Shown here piece by piece: positions 43,246-50,582 of a stretch of 64,000 bases of DNA. The position numbers and the translations under genes were made by a program. Below the pieces are notes generated by a model, which did no database searches, was not told the DNA's origin, and saw nothing but the letters and a program-made list of their open reading frames with translations. Every line of letters starts with the position of its first letter. Within the stretch, counting starts at the first letter, position 1. This stretch comes from Clostridium felsineum DSM 794. GTDB lineage: Bacteria; Bacillota; Clostridia; Clostridiales; Clostridiaceae. The DNA lies in contig NZ_CP096980.1 of assembly GCF_002006355.2 (NCBI RefSeq), forward strand, positions 1,488,001 through 1,552,000. The letters are read 5' to 3'.

Positions 43246-44412
43246 TTAGGCAAATAGATCGTTTAATTTTTCAGCAGCACTAATTTTCTTTTCCGGCATT
43301 ACATGAGTATAGATATTGCTTGTTATTGAAATATCAGAATGACCTAATAATGTTTGAACTGTCTTTAAGTCTTCACCACGCTCAAACAGTTTTGTAGCAT
43401 ATGTATGTCGTAATGAATGAAATTTCTTATATTTTATTCCTGCACTTTTTAAAATTCTTTCATAAGTTCTAGCCATATTTCTACCATTTAATATTTTTCC
43501 GTTTTCTGTTGTGAAAATATAATCGTTTTTTTCATAGCTTAATCCTGCTTTTAATTTATCTTTTTTTTGCAGTATTTTTTGCTCTTCTAAAATATGCATA
43601 AGATTTTTAGGTATAGGTACTTTTCTAATAGAATTTAAAGATTTAGGAGCTTGTTCTATAGTTTTGTAAATTCTTTCACCATTCTTATCAATTACACTTA
43701 CTTGAGATATACTTTTTTCTACACTAAGTAAAAGATTTTTAGTATTTATATTACTCCATTTTAGTGCTAAAAGCTCTCCACGTCGTAAACCAGTACCTAA
43801 TGCTAATAATATTAGCCCTTTTAGTCTATTGCCGTCTAAGGCTTTAATAAGGGCTTTAATTTCAGTATCACTAAATACTTCTATTTCTTCTTTAGAAACT
43901 TCTTGTTCTCCTGGAATAACTAATCTTTTTCCGCATGGATTTTTAATTAGGTATCCTTCATCAACTTCATAATTAAAAAATGATTTTAATAGCTTATTTA
44001 AATTTTTTATTACATTACTACTTTTGCCATTATCATATAATTCGTTGTAGTATCGTTGCAATATAAGCTGTTTTATATCACTTAACTTTATATTGTATAT
44101 GGAGCTGTTTTTTATGTAATTTCTATAGATACCTTCATATCTATTGAAGCTACTGGGCTTGATTTTAGAGCTTATACGTACAACTTCAAATAGCCAAGTA
44201 TGCATTAGATCACCTAGTGTTACTTTTTCATATCCAATATTTAATCCACTTTTTATGTCATTTAAGTACAAGTCTCTTTTTTTTTCTGCTTCACTTTTGT
44301 TTTTACCGTAAAATTCTTTTCTTATCAGTTTTCCATTTGAATCTCTTCCAATGGTGGCGGTAATTCTATAATATTTCTTACCGTTCTTAATACAATTTGT
44401 TTTATTCGCCAT
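43246..44412 (-). CDS. site-specific tyrosine recombinase (ICE integrase)
   Basis: A 388-residue phage/Tn916-type integrase. An N-terminal arm-binding region (KYYRITATIGRDSNGKLIRKEFYGKNKSEAEKK) is followed by a SAM-like core-binding domain and the catalytic domain. Catalytic residues: Arg in GTGLRRGELLALKW, His-x-x-Arg in HSLRHTYATKL, His in LLGHSDISITSNIYTH with the Tyr nucleophile in that last segment. ATCGAGGTGATTTT precedes ATG 44412. Its 3' end faces tRNA-Arg(TCG), the expected attachment site. Confidence 0.95.
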   Translation of the reverse strand: MANKTNCIKNGKKYYRITATIGRDSNGKLIRKEFYGKNKSEAEKKRDLYLNDIKSGLNIGYEKVTLGDLMHTWLFEVVRISSKIKPSSFNRYEGIYRNYIKNSSIYNIKLSDIKQLILQRYYNELYDNGKSSNVIKNLNKLLKSFFNYEVDEGYLIKNPCGKRLVIPGEQEVSKEEIEVFSDTEIKALIKALDGNRLKGLILLALGTGLRRGELLALKWSNINTKNLLLSVEKSISQVSVIDKNGERIYKTIEQAPKSLNSIRKVPIPKNLMHILEEQKILQKKDKLKAGLSYEKNDYIFTTENGKILNGRNMARTYERILKSAGIKYKKFHSLRHTYATKLFERGEDLKTVQTLLGHSDISITSNIYTHVMPEKKISAAEKLNDLFA

Positions 44413-44615
44413 AAAATCACCTCGATATTTATTATAACAAATATACTACAAATGTATATATAATATTAAATAGGAAAAATTTAAGAAACAAGTAATTAAA
44501 TATGATATAATTAAGTGTAATGTATTATAAAGCACTATATAGAGTATATTTTCAGCAATGTAAGGAAATATAGTATATAAATACAAGTATAAGGAAAATA
44601 TTAAGATAACCAAGC

Positions 44616-44647
44616 AAAAAAAGCTGATAAATAACATCAGCTTTTAT
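44616..44647. terminator. hairpin terminator
   Basis: Stem AAAAGCTGAT / ATCAGCTTTT, loop AAATAAC, with A and T flanks. It lies upstream of the regulator and may insulate it. Confidence 0.6.
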
Positions 44648-44664
44648 AATAAAAAATATAAAAC

Positions 44665-44703
44665 CCCTATAGGTCACAGTCTCCAAACTACAAACCTATA
44701 GGG
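44665..44703. repeat. CCCTATAGGT inverted repeat
   Basis: CCCTATAGGT (44665-44674) and ACCTATAGGG (44694-44703), perfect 10-bp arms with a 19-base loop, about 100 bp before the regulator start. Confidence 0.7.
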
Positions 44704-44805
44704 CTCCGAGGAAATATGAAATTTCCATATATATCGTAGCATACTAACTGCGATAAGTAAATAAAATAATGGAAATAAATATATCCTCAGAAGATGGGAG
44801 GAATT

Positions 44806-46101
44806 ATGGATAAAAATAAAGTATTTAAAACAACAGGAGACAAGCTTAAGTATTTAAGAAAAATAACGGGTGCTACGTTAGCTGAAATTGGTGGAGATAA
44901 ATTAAGTAAAGCAATAGTGTGTAATATAGAACATAATAGACGACAATTAAATTTAAAAGAAGCTAATTATATAGCAAAAATAATTAATTCTAAAGCTCAA
45001 AAAAGAAAGTTGGAATTAAATATAAATGTTACAGGTAAGTGGTTAATGGCTGATTTGAATCAGCAAATAGATATTTGTGTAAAAGAATTTATTAGTAAAC
45101 TTGAATATAAATTAAATCAACAGGAATATGAATATGCTAAAAAAGAATTAAATGAGATAAAAAGAAATGGAGATATAAGTGATGCACAATCTTATGTGAT
45201 ATACAATATTTGTGCTAAATGGTTTATGAAAAGAAACTTTAATGTTGCAAAGGAGTACTTATTACGTATGTACGAATTGGCAAGTAAAAAGGGTGATATA
45301 AATAAACAAATATATGTACTTAAGCAATTAACTAATGTATGTATGTTTCTAAAGGATTATAAAGAGGTTATAATTTGGAGGAATCTTGCTAATACATATT
45401 GTGTTAAAAAGTATATACCTAATTTTGTAAGGGATATTGAATTTAATAAAGCATTGGCATTACATGCACTTAAAAATTTTAAAGAATGTAAAGAATCTTT
45501 AGAGTGCCTAAAGAAATTTACATTAGGTATAAAAGAAAGTGTCGATGTACAGCTATTAAAGGCAGAGTGTGAAAAAGAGTTAACTAATTTAGATTTATCA
45601 GAAAATATACTAATAAATTTATTAAAAATAAATATGGATGACGTATATAGAAAAGCAAACATTTACTCACACATGGCAGAAATAAAGTATTTAAAAGGAA
45701 ATAATGCCGCTATAGAGTATATAAATAGAGCCTTAGCAGTAAAATTAGAACAAGATTTGAAATTCAAATTTGTAGAGAATGAAATCGCATATAATGCATT
45801 AAGAATATATATAAAATTTAATGTAAATCAAGTAGCTGAAATGTTTGAAAAAATATGTTGTATATCAAAAACTATTAAAAACTATAATATATATATTAAA
45901 GCAGTAACTGAACTTTATGAATATTACAGCAAAAATAATAACATGGGTGCACTAAAAAGTTTATTAATAGAATTAGAAAATTTACAGTATAAAAATGACA
46001 AAATAATAGTATTATACTATAAAATTTTAAAGGTTTTATACAAAACACAAGATAATGTATGTAAAAATGAATTAATAGAAAAAAGTTTTAAAATTTTATA
46101 A
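44806..46101 (+). CDS. ICE-borne RRNPP-type regulator (HTH + TPR)
   Basis: A 431-residue receptor-regulator. N-terminal HTH: TGDKLKYLRKITGATLAEIGG, then ICNIEHNRRQLNLKEANY-type recognition with variations. A TPR-like helical domain of about 350 residues follows (FNVAKEYLLRMYELASKKGD, FKECKESLECLKKF, AAIEYINRALAVKL). It is a paralogue of the chromosomal regulator at 6405: GDKLK-x-LRK, the IEHN motif and the spacing to TPRs agree. ATG 44806 has GGGAGGA 5 bases upstream. A strong ribosome site with an 11-codon gene follows 61 bases after the stop. By analogy with Rap-Phr of ICEBs1 it may gate excision or transfer. Confidence 0.85.
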   Translation: MDKNKVFKTTGDKLKYLRKITGATLAEIGGDKLSKAIVCNIEHNRRQLNLKEANYIAKIINSKAQKRKLELNINVTGKWLMADLNQQIDICVKEFISKLEYKLNQQEYEYAKKELNEIKRNGDISDAQSYVIYNICAKWFMKRNFNVAKEYLLRMYELASKKGDINKQIYVLKQLTNVCMFLKDYKEVIIWRNLANTYCVKKYIPNFVRDIEFNKALALHALKNFKECKESLECLKKFTLGIKESVDVQLLKAECEKELTNLDLSENILINLLKINMDDVYRKANIYSHMAEIKYLKGNNAAIEYINRALAVKLEQDLKFKFVENEIAYNALRIYIKFNVNQVAEMFEKICCISKTIKNYNIYIKAVTELYEYYSKNNNMGALKSLLIELENLQYKNDKIIVLYYKILKVLYKTQDNVCKNELIEKSFKIL

Positions 46102-46120
46102 AAGTAAGAATCAAAGAAAG

Positions 46121-46132
46121 TATGATATCATA
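46121..46132. promoter_or_regulatory. palindrome TATGATATCATA before the peptide gene
   Basis: A perfect 12-bp palindrome 30 bases upstream of the peptide start. Its TATG-CATA ends recall PlcR-type boxes, but the spacing is shorter. Candidate operator. Confidence 0.45.
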
Positions 46133-46162
46133 AGCACATAGGGATATAGGAGGTGCTTATAA

Positions 46163-46198
46163 ATGTTAGACATTCTATCAATAGTATTGCCATGGTAG
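46163..46198 (+). CDS. putative leaderless RRNPP signal peptide, 11 aa
   Basis: ATG 46163 follows a near-perfect ribosome site (ATAGGAGGTGCTTATAA). The frame encodes MLDILSIVLPW and stop. An in-frame TAA (46160-46162) directly precedes the ATG, so no longer precursor is possible. A strong terminator follows at 46227, leaving the peptide as the only product of this segment. Position right after an RRNPP receptor is where the pheromone gene is expected. There is no secretion signal, as in the leaderless SIP peptide sensed by streptococcal RopB. The C-terminal SI..PW matches the end of the chromosomal precursor at 6275 (SIPYMPW). Translation and function are predictions. Confidence 0.6.
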   Translation: MLDILSIVLPW

Positions 46199-46226
46199 TA
46201 ATGGCATAAATATAGTAAATATGGGG

Positions 46227-46264
46227 AAGTTACTCAAAATAGATGAATTTGAGTAACTTTTTTT
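46227..46264 (+). terminator. terminator after the leaderless peptide gene
   Basis: Stem AAGTTACTCAAA / TTTGAGTAACTT with seven T, 28 bases after the peptide stop. Confidence 0.88.
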
Positions 46265-46370
46265 AGTACAAAAACATTGAAATATCTATTTCAATGCAAT
46301 ATTATAAGTATAAAGAAATGTAAAAAATAAAATTTACAAATGTGTATTGTTCCGATACAGGGGGAGTGTA

Positions 46371-46466
46371 ATGAAAGCGGAAAAGTCGAAATCAATATTA
46401 GAAGAATTAGAAGACTATCTAAAAGAGATAGAGGATTATATAAAGAAAGAAAAGAAGCAAGACTAA
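46371..46466 (+). CDS. small charged peptide, 31 aa
   Basis: ATG 46371 follows ACAGGGGGAGTGTA. The product is a highly charged single helix: MKAEKSKSILEELEDYLK then EIEDYIKKEKKQD. It ends in a bidirectional terminator shared with the Xre gene. Unrecognised; coiled-coil-like, possibly a protein-interaction peptide. Confidence 0.5.
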   Translation: MKAEKSKSILEELEDYLKEIEDYIKKEKKQD

Positions 46467-46487
46467 TTATTATCTTGCTTCTTTTTT
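46452..46487. terminator. bidirectional terminator, 31-aa peptide and Xre gene
   Basis: Stem AAGAAGCAAGA / TCTTGCTTCTT with A and T tracts; overlaps both convergent stops. Confidence 0.8.
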
Positions 46488-46858
46488 AATAAACGTATTT
46501 TAATTTCTAATTCTAAACCTTGCAGTAAAATATCTAAAAGTTTTTCATCTTTTCTTATATCCTCGGGGCTTATTATAATGCCTTCTGATATTAATTTATC
46601 TAGAACTGTTTCTAAGGTTTCGAGTCCAGTGTAGGATTGAATAAATTCTTCTTCAGCATTTTCATTTAGCCAATATGCAACACTTGTTTTAAAGAAAGTT
46701 GCAAGCTTTATAGCGAGATTTTTACTTACTCCACGTTTAGATTCAGCTCCAGAGATTACAGACTTTGTAACCCCAATCCTGTCAGCTAATTCCCTTTGAG
46801 AAATACCTCTCTTAGCCCGAGCATCTTTTAATCTCTCACTTATCAATTTATTATTCAT
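46463..46858 (-). CDS. Xre-family repressor
   Basis: A 131-residue CI/Xre-type DNA-binding protein: ERLKDARAKRGISQRELADRIGVTKSVISGAESKRGVSK is a canonical HTH_3. The C-terminal half is acidic and helical, probably for dimerisation; there is no peptidase domain, so no RecA-type self-cleavage is expected. ATTAGGAGATCTATTC precedes ATG 46858. It is divergent from the early ICE operon at 47077, the standard immunity-repressor layout. Confidence 0.88.
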   Translation of the reverse strand: MNNKLISERLKDARAKRGISQRELADRIGVTKSVISGAESKRGVSKNLAIKLATFFKTSVAYWLNENAEEEFIQSYTGLETLETVLDKLISEGIIISPEDIRKDEKLLDILLQGLELEIKIRLLKKKQDNN

Positions 46859-46889
46859 GAATAGATCTCCTAATCAAAAATTACATTTT

Positions 46890-46903
46890 AATATACGTAT
46901 ATT
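46890..46903. promoter_or_regulatory. palindromic operator AATATACGTATATT
   Basis: A perfect 14-bp palindrome in the divergent Xre/early-operon promoter region, 32 bases from the Xre start. A related half-site ATTATACGTT follows at once. Further on, GGTCGCA occurs at 46917 and near 47034, close to the early operon. Candidate repressor sites. Confidence 0.55.
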
Positions 46904-47076
46904 ATACGTTAAATTTGGTCGCATTTCAAGACCGCTACCAAAAACATTTTGCAATGAAAATATAAGGAATTAAGTAAAAAAACAGGTAAAATATATATAA
47001 ACGCACTTAAAAACGCTTTATCAAACTTTACTAGGTCGCAAAATGAGTGCATAATTTAAAGTAGGGAGGAGATAAA

Positions 47077-47316
47077 GTGGAAGAAAGAAATTTAAGAGAT
47101 TTAAGAAATTCAATTGGATTAACCAGAAAATTTGTAGCTGAAAAATTACATGTTAATCCAGACCATGTAACTAAGATTGAAACTGGCACAAGAAGACTTA
47201 CTCAAGTAAATGCAGAAATTCTAGCTAGTTTATATAGTGTTAATTATAGTGAGTTAACACATATTGCTAATAAGGTTTATTTAAATAGGCAATCAAAAAA
47301 ATATGATGGAAAATGA
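47077..47316 (+). CDS. Xre/Cro-like regulator, 79 aa
   Basis: A 79-residue HTH_3 protein (LRDLRNSIGLTRKFVAEKLHVNPDHVTKIETGTRRLT), of Cro size, first gene of the rightward early ICE operon. GTG 47077 follows GTAGGGAGGAGATAAA. Probably the counter-regulator of the divergent repressor. Overlaps the next gene by 14 bases. Confidence 0.82.
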   Translation: MEERNLRDLRNSIGLTRKFVAEKLHVNPDHVTKIETGTRRLTQVNAEILASLYSVNYSELTHIANKVYLNRQSKKYDGK

Positions 47317-47581
47317 ATTAAAGAATAATTGGTATGCATTAATATTATGTATTTTGAGAAATAAAACAATTGATGAGGCATTGAATGTATTTGAAATTAT
47401 AACAAACAAATATAGAATTGTAGGTAAAAAAAAGAATAGTTACAGTGTGAGGGACATTGAAAAAATACTGTATATAAAAAAAGTAGGCATGAAAAATAAA
47501 GATATTGCAGAATATTTTGGTATTACAAGAAGTCAGGTTAAAGCTATTATTCAATATCATTCAAAAAGAAAGGGGAGATAA
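47303..47581 (+). CDS. small HTH protein, 92 aa
   Basis: A 92-residue protein whose C-terminal part carries a plausible helix-turn-helix (VRDIEKILYIKKVGMKNKDIAEYFGITRSQVKAII), like small resolvase-type or sigma-4-type HTHs. The first 40 residues are helical. It overlaps the upstream gene and ends 3 bases before the next. Exact function unknown. Confidence 0.65.
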   Translation: MMENELKNNWYALILCILRNKTIDEALNVFEIITNKYRIVGKKKNSYSVRDIEKILYIKKVGMKNKDIAEYFGITRSQVKAIIQYHSKRKGR

Positions 47582-47584
47582 GTA

Positions 47585-47842
47585 ATGGAAGTAAAAAAGG
47601 AGGAAATTAAAGAAATCATAAAAGAAGCTGTTAAAGAAGCTATAAATTTAAATAATAAATTAACATTAACAGTAGATGAGACTGTTAAATTTAGTGGAAT
47701 TGGAAGGAATAAAATAACTGAGCTTATATATAAAGAAAATACTGATTTTCCATACTTTCGTGTAGGTAGTAAAACTTTAGTTAATAAGGTCTTACTAGAA
47801 GGGTGGTTAAACAAAATATCTGAGGAAAAGCGAGTGATATAG
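47585..47842 (+). CDS. excisionase-like DNA-binding protein
   Basis: An 85-residue protein. An N-terminal lysine/glutamate helix is followed by a winged-helix (HTH_17/Tn916 Xis-like) domain: LTVDETVKFSGIGRNKITELIYKENTDFPYFRVGSKTLVNKVLLEGWL. This matches the short excisionases of Gram-positive ICEs, where the arginine or lysine wing (RVGSKTLVNK) contacts DNA. AAAGGGGAGATAAGTA precedes ATG 47585. Likely directionality factor for the integrase at 43246, although it is not adjacent. Confidence 0.75.
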   Translation: MEVKKEEIKEIIKEAVKEAINLNNKLTLTVDETVKFSGIGRNKITELIYKENTDFPYFRVGSKTLVNKVLLEGWLNKISEEKRVI

Positions 47843-48175
47843 GTGAAGCAATATATAAATATGCTTATAAAATCATCACTGGAAACGAATAGAAATATGA
47901 GAAAGATAAATGAAAGTTTAAAAGATATACTGAAAGAATCACCAAGCAAATATACAAAATATGGTGAGAAGTTTTTAAAAACTATAAAGAATGATGTAGA
48001 TGAAAGAAATAAGGTTATAGAAGAACTTAAAGTATTAAAGTCAAAAGATAAATTTAATAGAATATTTGAATTAATGTACAAGCTAAAAAATCTTGATTAT
48101 ATGGATAATGTATCGTGCAAATCGTTTTTTAGTATGTATATTAACTCAATGGCTATAGGAAAATTTATTGGATAG
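47843..48175 (+). CDS. hypothetical protein, 110 aa
   Basis: Unrecognised, 110 residues, helical and lysine-rich (ESLKDILKESPSKYTKYGEKF, VIEELKVLKSKDKFN). The start may be GTG 47843, immediately after the previous stop, or ATG 47861, which has AGGTGA upstream. No membrane or signal features. Part of the early ICE operon. Confidence 0.55.
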   Translation: MKQYINMLIKSSLETNRNMRKINESLKDILKESPSKYTKYGEKFLKTIKNDVDERNKVIEELKVLKSKDKFNRIFELMYKLKNLDYMDNVSCKSFFSMYINSMAIGKFIG

Positions 48176-48189
48176 GGAGATGAAGAGAA

Positions 48190-48357
48190 GTGCTAAGTAA
48201 TAAAAGAATTAATGAATTAACAAAATTATTCAAGAAACATATAAAAGCTCCTGAAGATGAAAAAGCAGCGATAGAAAAAGAAATGAAGAGGTATGGATGC
48301 AGTAATTCAACACAAGCTTTTAAGAAGATAAGAGAGTATAGGAGAAATATTAAGTAA
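48190..48357 (+). CDS. small basic protein, 55 aa
   Basis: GTG 48190 follows AGGGAGATGAAGAGAA. The product starts MLSNKRINELTKLFKKHIKA and ends STQAFKKIREYRRNIK, so it is strongly basic. Unknown; a nucleic-acid-binding role is only a guess from charge. A stop and GGAGG for the next gene follow at once. Confidence 0.5.
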   Translation: MLSNKRINELTKLFKKHIKAPEDEKAAIEKEMKRYGCSNSTQAFKKIREYRRNIK

Positions 48358-48371
48358 GGAGGATGGTAAAA

Positions 48372-48539
48372 GTGACTGAAACAGTAAAAGCTTTAATACA
48401 CGATGAATTAGAAAATGAGAATAAAAAACTCAAGGAGCTTCTTCAAGAATCAATACAGCTACTTGAAAAATATAATTTGAAATTAAAGGTTGGTGATTTT
48501 TATGAAAATAACACCTATATGTCCAGTTATAAAAATTAA
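48372..48539 (+). CDS. small coiled-coil protein, 55 aa
   Basis: GTG 48372 follows GGAGGATGGTAAAA. The peptide TETVKALIHDELENENKKLK continues as a leucine-heptad helix (LLQESIQLLEKYNLKLK). It overlaps the next gene by 38 bases in another frame. Unrecognised. Confidence 0.5.
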   Translation: MTETVKALIHDELENENKKLKELLQESIQLLEKYNLKLKVGDFYENNTYMSSYKN

Positions 48540-48708
48540 TCAGAAATTTAAGCATCATAGTGAAAGTGATGCTTTTAAAAATATATTAAAAAAGGTGGAA
48601 AATGATATTGATATTGATGGTGATAATGTATATGACAAAAACACAAATAATGTCTTATGTAATTTAGATAATATTGATGTAATTATTTTAAAAAGGCTGC
48701 TTTATTAG
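48502..48708 (+). CDS. hypothetical protein, 68 aa
   Basis: ATG 48502 has AAAGGTTGGTGA upstream. The 68-residue product (MKITPICPVIKINQKFKHH, then acidic DIDIDGDNVYD) is unrecognised; the aspartate-rich stretch could bind a metal. Overlaps the preceding small gene. Confidence 0.45.
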   Translation: MKITPICPVIKINQKFKHHSESDAFKNILKKVENDIDIDGDNVYDKNTNNVLCNLDNIDVIILKRLLY

Positions 48709-48743
48709 AAAAACATAATTTAAATTGAATGGAGGATAATACA

Positions 48744-48782
48744 ATGAAATATTTTTGTAAAAATTATATTGAAAATGTTTAA
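48744..48782 (+). CDS. possible 12-aa leader peptide
   Basis: ATG 48744 after a strong ATGGAGGATAATACA encodes MKYFCKNYIENV and stop. It lies 45 bases upstream of the replication-initiator start. Could be a translated leader; its short length makes this uncertain. Confidence 0.35.
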   Translation: MKYFCKNYIENV

Positions 48783-48827
48783 AGTATCTATAAGGGAATG
48801 GATAAATTAAGGAGAGGAGATCTTAAT

Positions 48828-50159
48828 ATGGCTAAATATAGATATGTTTATTCTGCATTTTGGGAAGATCCAGATGTTATGGAGCAATTTACACCAGAAG
48901 ATAAATTGTTTTATTTATATATACTTACTAATCCCAAAACAACTCAAATAGGAGTGTATAAAATAACTAAAAAGGAAATGGCTTTTGGTCTTGGATATAG
49001 TATTGAATCAATTAATAGTCTAGTATGTAGGTTTATAGAGCATCATAAATTAATCAAATATGATGAAGGTACTAGAGAGTTAGCAGTAAAGAATTGGGGC
49101 AAATATAACCTTAATAAAGGTGGAAAGCCTATAGTAGATTGTATTAATAAAGAGTTTAATGAAGTTCAAAATTTGGAGCTTATAAATTATGTTGCTAAAA
49201 ATATTAGAAATGAAAGTATAAAAAATATATATGTGAATTTTATAAAAGATTCAGTGAAAAATTTAAAATCAAACGATACGTTGGACGATATGTATAGCGA
49301 CACGAGATACGATACGTCAGCGAAACGTGAAGAAGAAAAAGGTGAAATTAAATTTTTAGGTAAATCCTTTAATAATGCGGTGTCTGACGATACGTTACTC
49401 GATACGGTAACGATACGTGGACAAAAAGAAAAACAAAAAGAAAACAAAAAACAAAAAGAAAAAGAAAATAATAATACTACTTTTAGTAAAGATACTGCTT
49501 TAAGTAATATAAGGCTAGAAGAGATAGAAAAAAAAGAAGCTGTAGAAGCTGATAATGATAAAAATGATTTTGTTAAAATACTAGATTATTATAAATTAAA
49601 GGCTCATGTAATTATTGAAAAGCCAGATGATGTAGTATTATCACAACAATTAGTAACAGAAGGAATACCGTTAGATATAGTTAAAAATGGTATAGACGTA
49701 GCTTTTAAAACCTTTAAGCCTAAATATCAGGGAGATAAAATAAGGTCTTTTAAGTTCTGCGAAGGTTTCATTAGGGATTTAGCCAGTGAGAAAGAGAAGA
49801 GGGAAGGTTTAAATGTCAGATTGATTTCTGAAACGGAAATAAGGTCAATGCCAGATATATTAAAAAATAAAATTCCAAATAGTGATATAACTAAAGTAAT
49901 AGAGTGCTTAAGTAAAGCAAATACAGGAGATAAGGACAAACTAGAGTATCTAAAAGAAAAAGTAACTGTTGTAGAGAGATATGCAATAGGAAAAAATATA
50001 AGTTATACAGGAGCTTTAATAAAAGCCATAAAAGAAAATTGGAAAAGAGAGCAATATACAACATCAACAAGAGATAACTTTAACAGTTATGGGCAAAGAA
50101 AATACGATTATGACGATTTAGAGAAAAGGCTCCTAGAAGGACAGGGGTTTTATAATTAA
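48828..50159 (+). CDS. replication-initiator/DnaD-like phage-type replisome organizer
   Basis: A 443-residue protein. The N-terminal winged-helix part (YRYVYSAFWEDPDVMEQFTPEDKLFYLYILTNP, IGVYKITKKEMAFGLGYSIESI) is the pattern of Gram-positive phage replisome organizers and replication initiators. A lysine/glutamate linker follows, then a helical C-terminal part (ILDYYKLKAHVIIEKPDDV, IRSFKFCEGFIRDLASEKE). ATG 48828 follows AGGAGAGGAGATC. It suggests autonomous replication of the excised element; a cognate origin was not identified. Confidence 0.7.
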   Translation: MAKYRYVYSAFWEDPDVMEQFTPEDKLFYLYILTNPKTTQIGVYKITKKEMAFGLGYSIESINSLVCRFIEHHKLIKYDEGTRELAVKNWGKYNLNKGGKPIVDCINKEFNEVQNLELINYVAKNIRNESIKNIYVNFIKDSVKNLKSNDTLDDMYSDTRYDTSAKREEEKGEIKFLGKSFNNAVSDDTLLDTVTIRGQKEKQKENKKQKEKENNNTTFSKDTALSNIRLEEIEKKEAVEADNDKNDFVKILDYYKLKAHVIIEKPDDVVLSQQLVTEGIPLDIVKNGIDVAFKTFKPKYQGDKIRSFKFCEGFIRDLASEKEKREGLNVRLISETEIRSMPDILKNKIPNSDITKVIECLSKANTGDKDKLEYLKEKVTVVERYAIGKNISYTGALIKAIKENWKREQYTTSTRDNFNSYGQRKYDYDDLEKRLLEGQGFYN

Positions 50160-50198
50160 GAACTTATTGTTTGGACAAGCAATAGAAGGGAGAAAATC

Positions 50199-50417
50199 AT
50201 GGAGAATAGAGAAAGATTCAAAGCAATGTGTAGTGAATGTGGACATACATTTTATGCTTCTAAGTCTATTGTTCAAGAGATAGGTATATTGGATGCGGGA
50301 CATGGTTCTTGCCCTAAATGTAGAACTTTCTTGAATTTAACTTTTGATGAAAATAGTAATGAAATGAAGACAATGGAGTGGAGTAAATATTTAAAATCTG
50401 TAAATAGAAATAAATAA
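50199..50417 (+). CDS. zinc-ribbon protein, 72 aa
   Basis: A 72-residue protein with two Cys-x2-Cys pairs, CSECGHTF and CPKCRTF, spaced about 26 residues. The fold is a small treble-clef or zinc ribbon. AGAAGGGAGAAAATC precedes ATG 50199. Likely DNA or RNA binding; function unknown. Confidence 0.65.
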   Translation: MENRERFKAMCSECGHTFYASKSIVQEIGILDAGHGSCPKCRTFLNLTFDENSNEMKTMEWSKYLKSVNRNK

Positions 50418-50447
50418 TATTTTAGTTAAGAAACAGGGTGATTATTT

Positions 50448-50582
50448 ATGGAAATAGAGTTGAGGTTTAAACCAGAAAAAGAAGACAGGGGATGGAAATA
50501 TAGACAGATGTATTTTAAATTTAAAGATAATAGTAAAGCAAAGAAAGATATTAAATTAAAAGGTGATAGACAATGCAAGTAA
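50448..50582 (+). CDS. small basic protein, 44 aa
   Basis: ATG 50448 follows ACAGGGTGATTATTT. The 44-residue lysine-rich product (MEIELRFKPEKEDRGWKYRQ, ending KGDRQCK) overlaps the next start by 10 bases. Unrecognised. Confidence 0.45.
   Translation: MEIELRFKPEKEDRGWKYRQMYFKFKDNSKAKKDIKLKGDRQCK

Larger units (their letters stand above)
44413..44805. other. structured intergenic region, integrase to RRNPP regulator
   Basis: This 393-bp gap holds no credible gene. The first half is AT-rich (divergent promoters expected). The second half is dense in hairpins: a terminator at 44616, the CCCTATAGGT repeat at 44665 and two small dyads (GAAAT/ATTTC near 44710, TATCG/CGATA near 44733-44755). A regulatory RNA leader, an operator region, or part of an origin are possible. 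Confidence 0.5.

Noticed and set aside
43027..43257. Frame starting in tRNA-Arg (MPIAQLDRVADFESEGRGFD)
   Set aside because: It is read through the tRNA gene and is a familiar tRNA artefact; it has no ribosome site.
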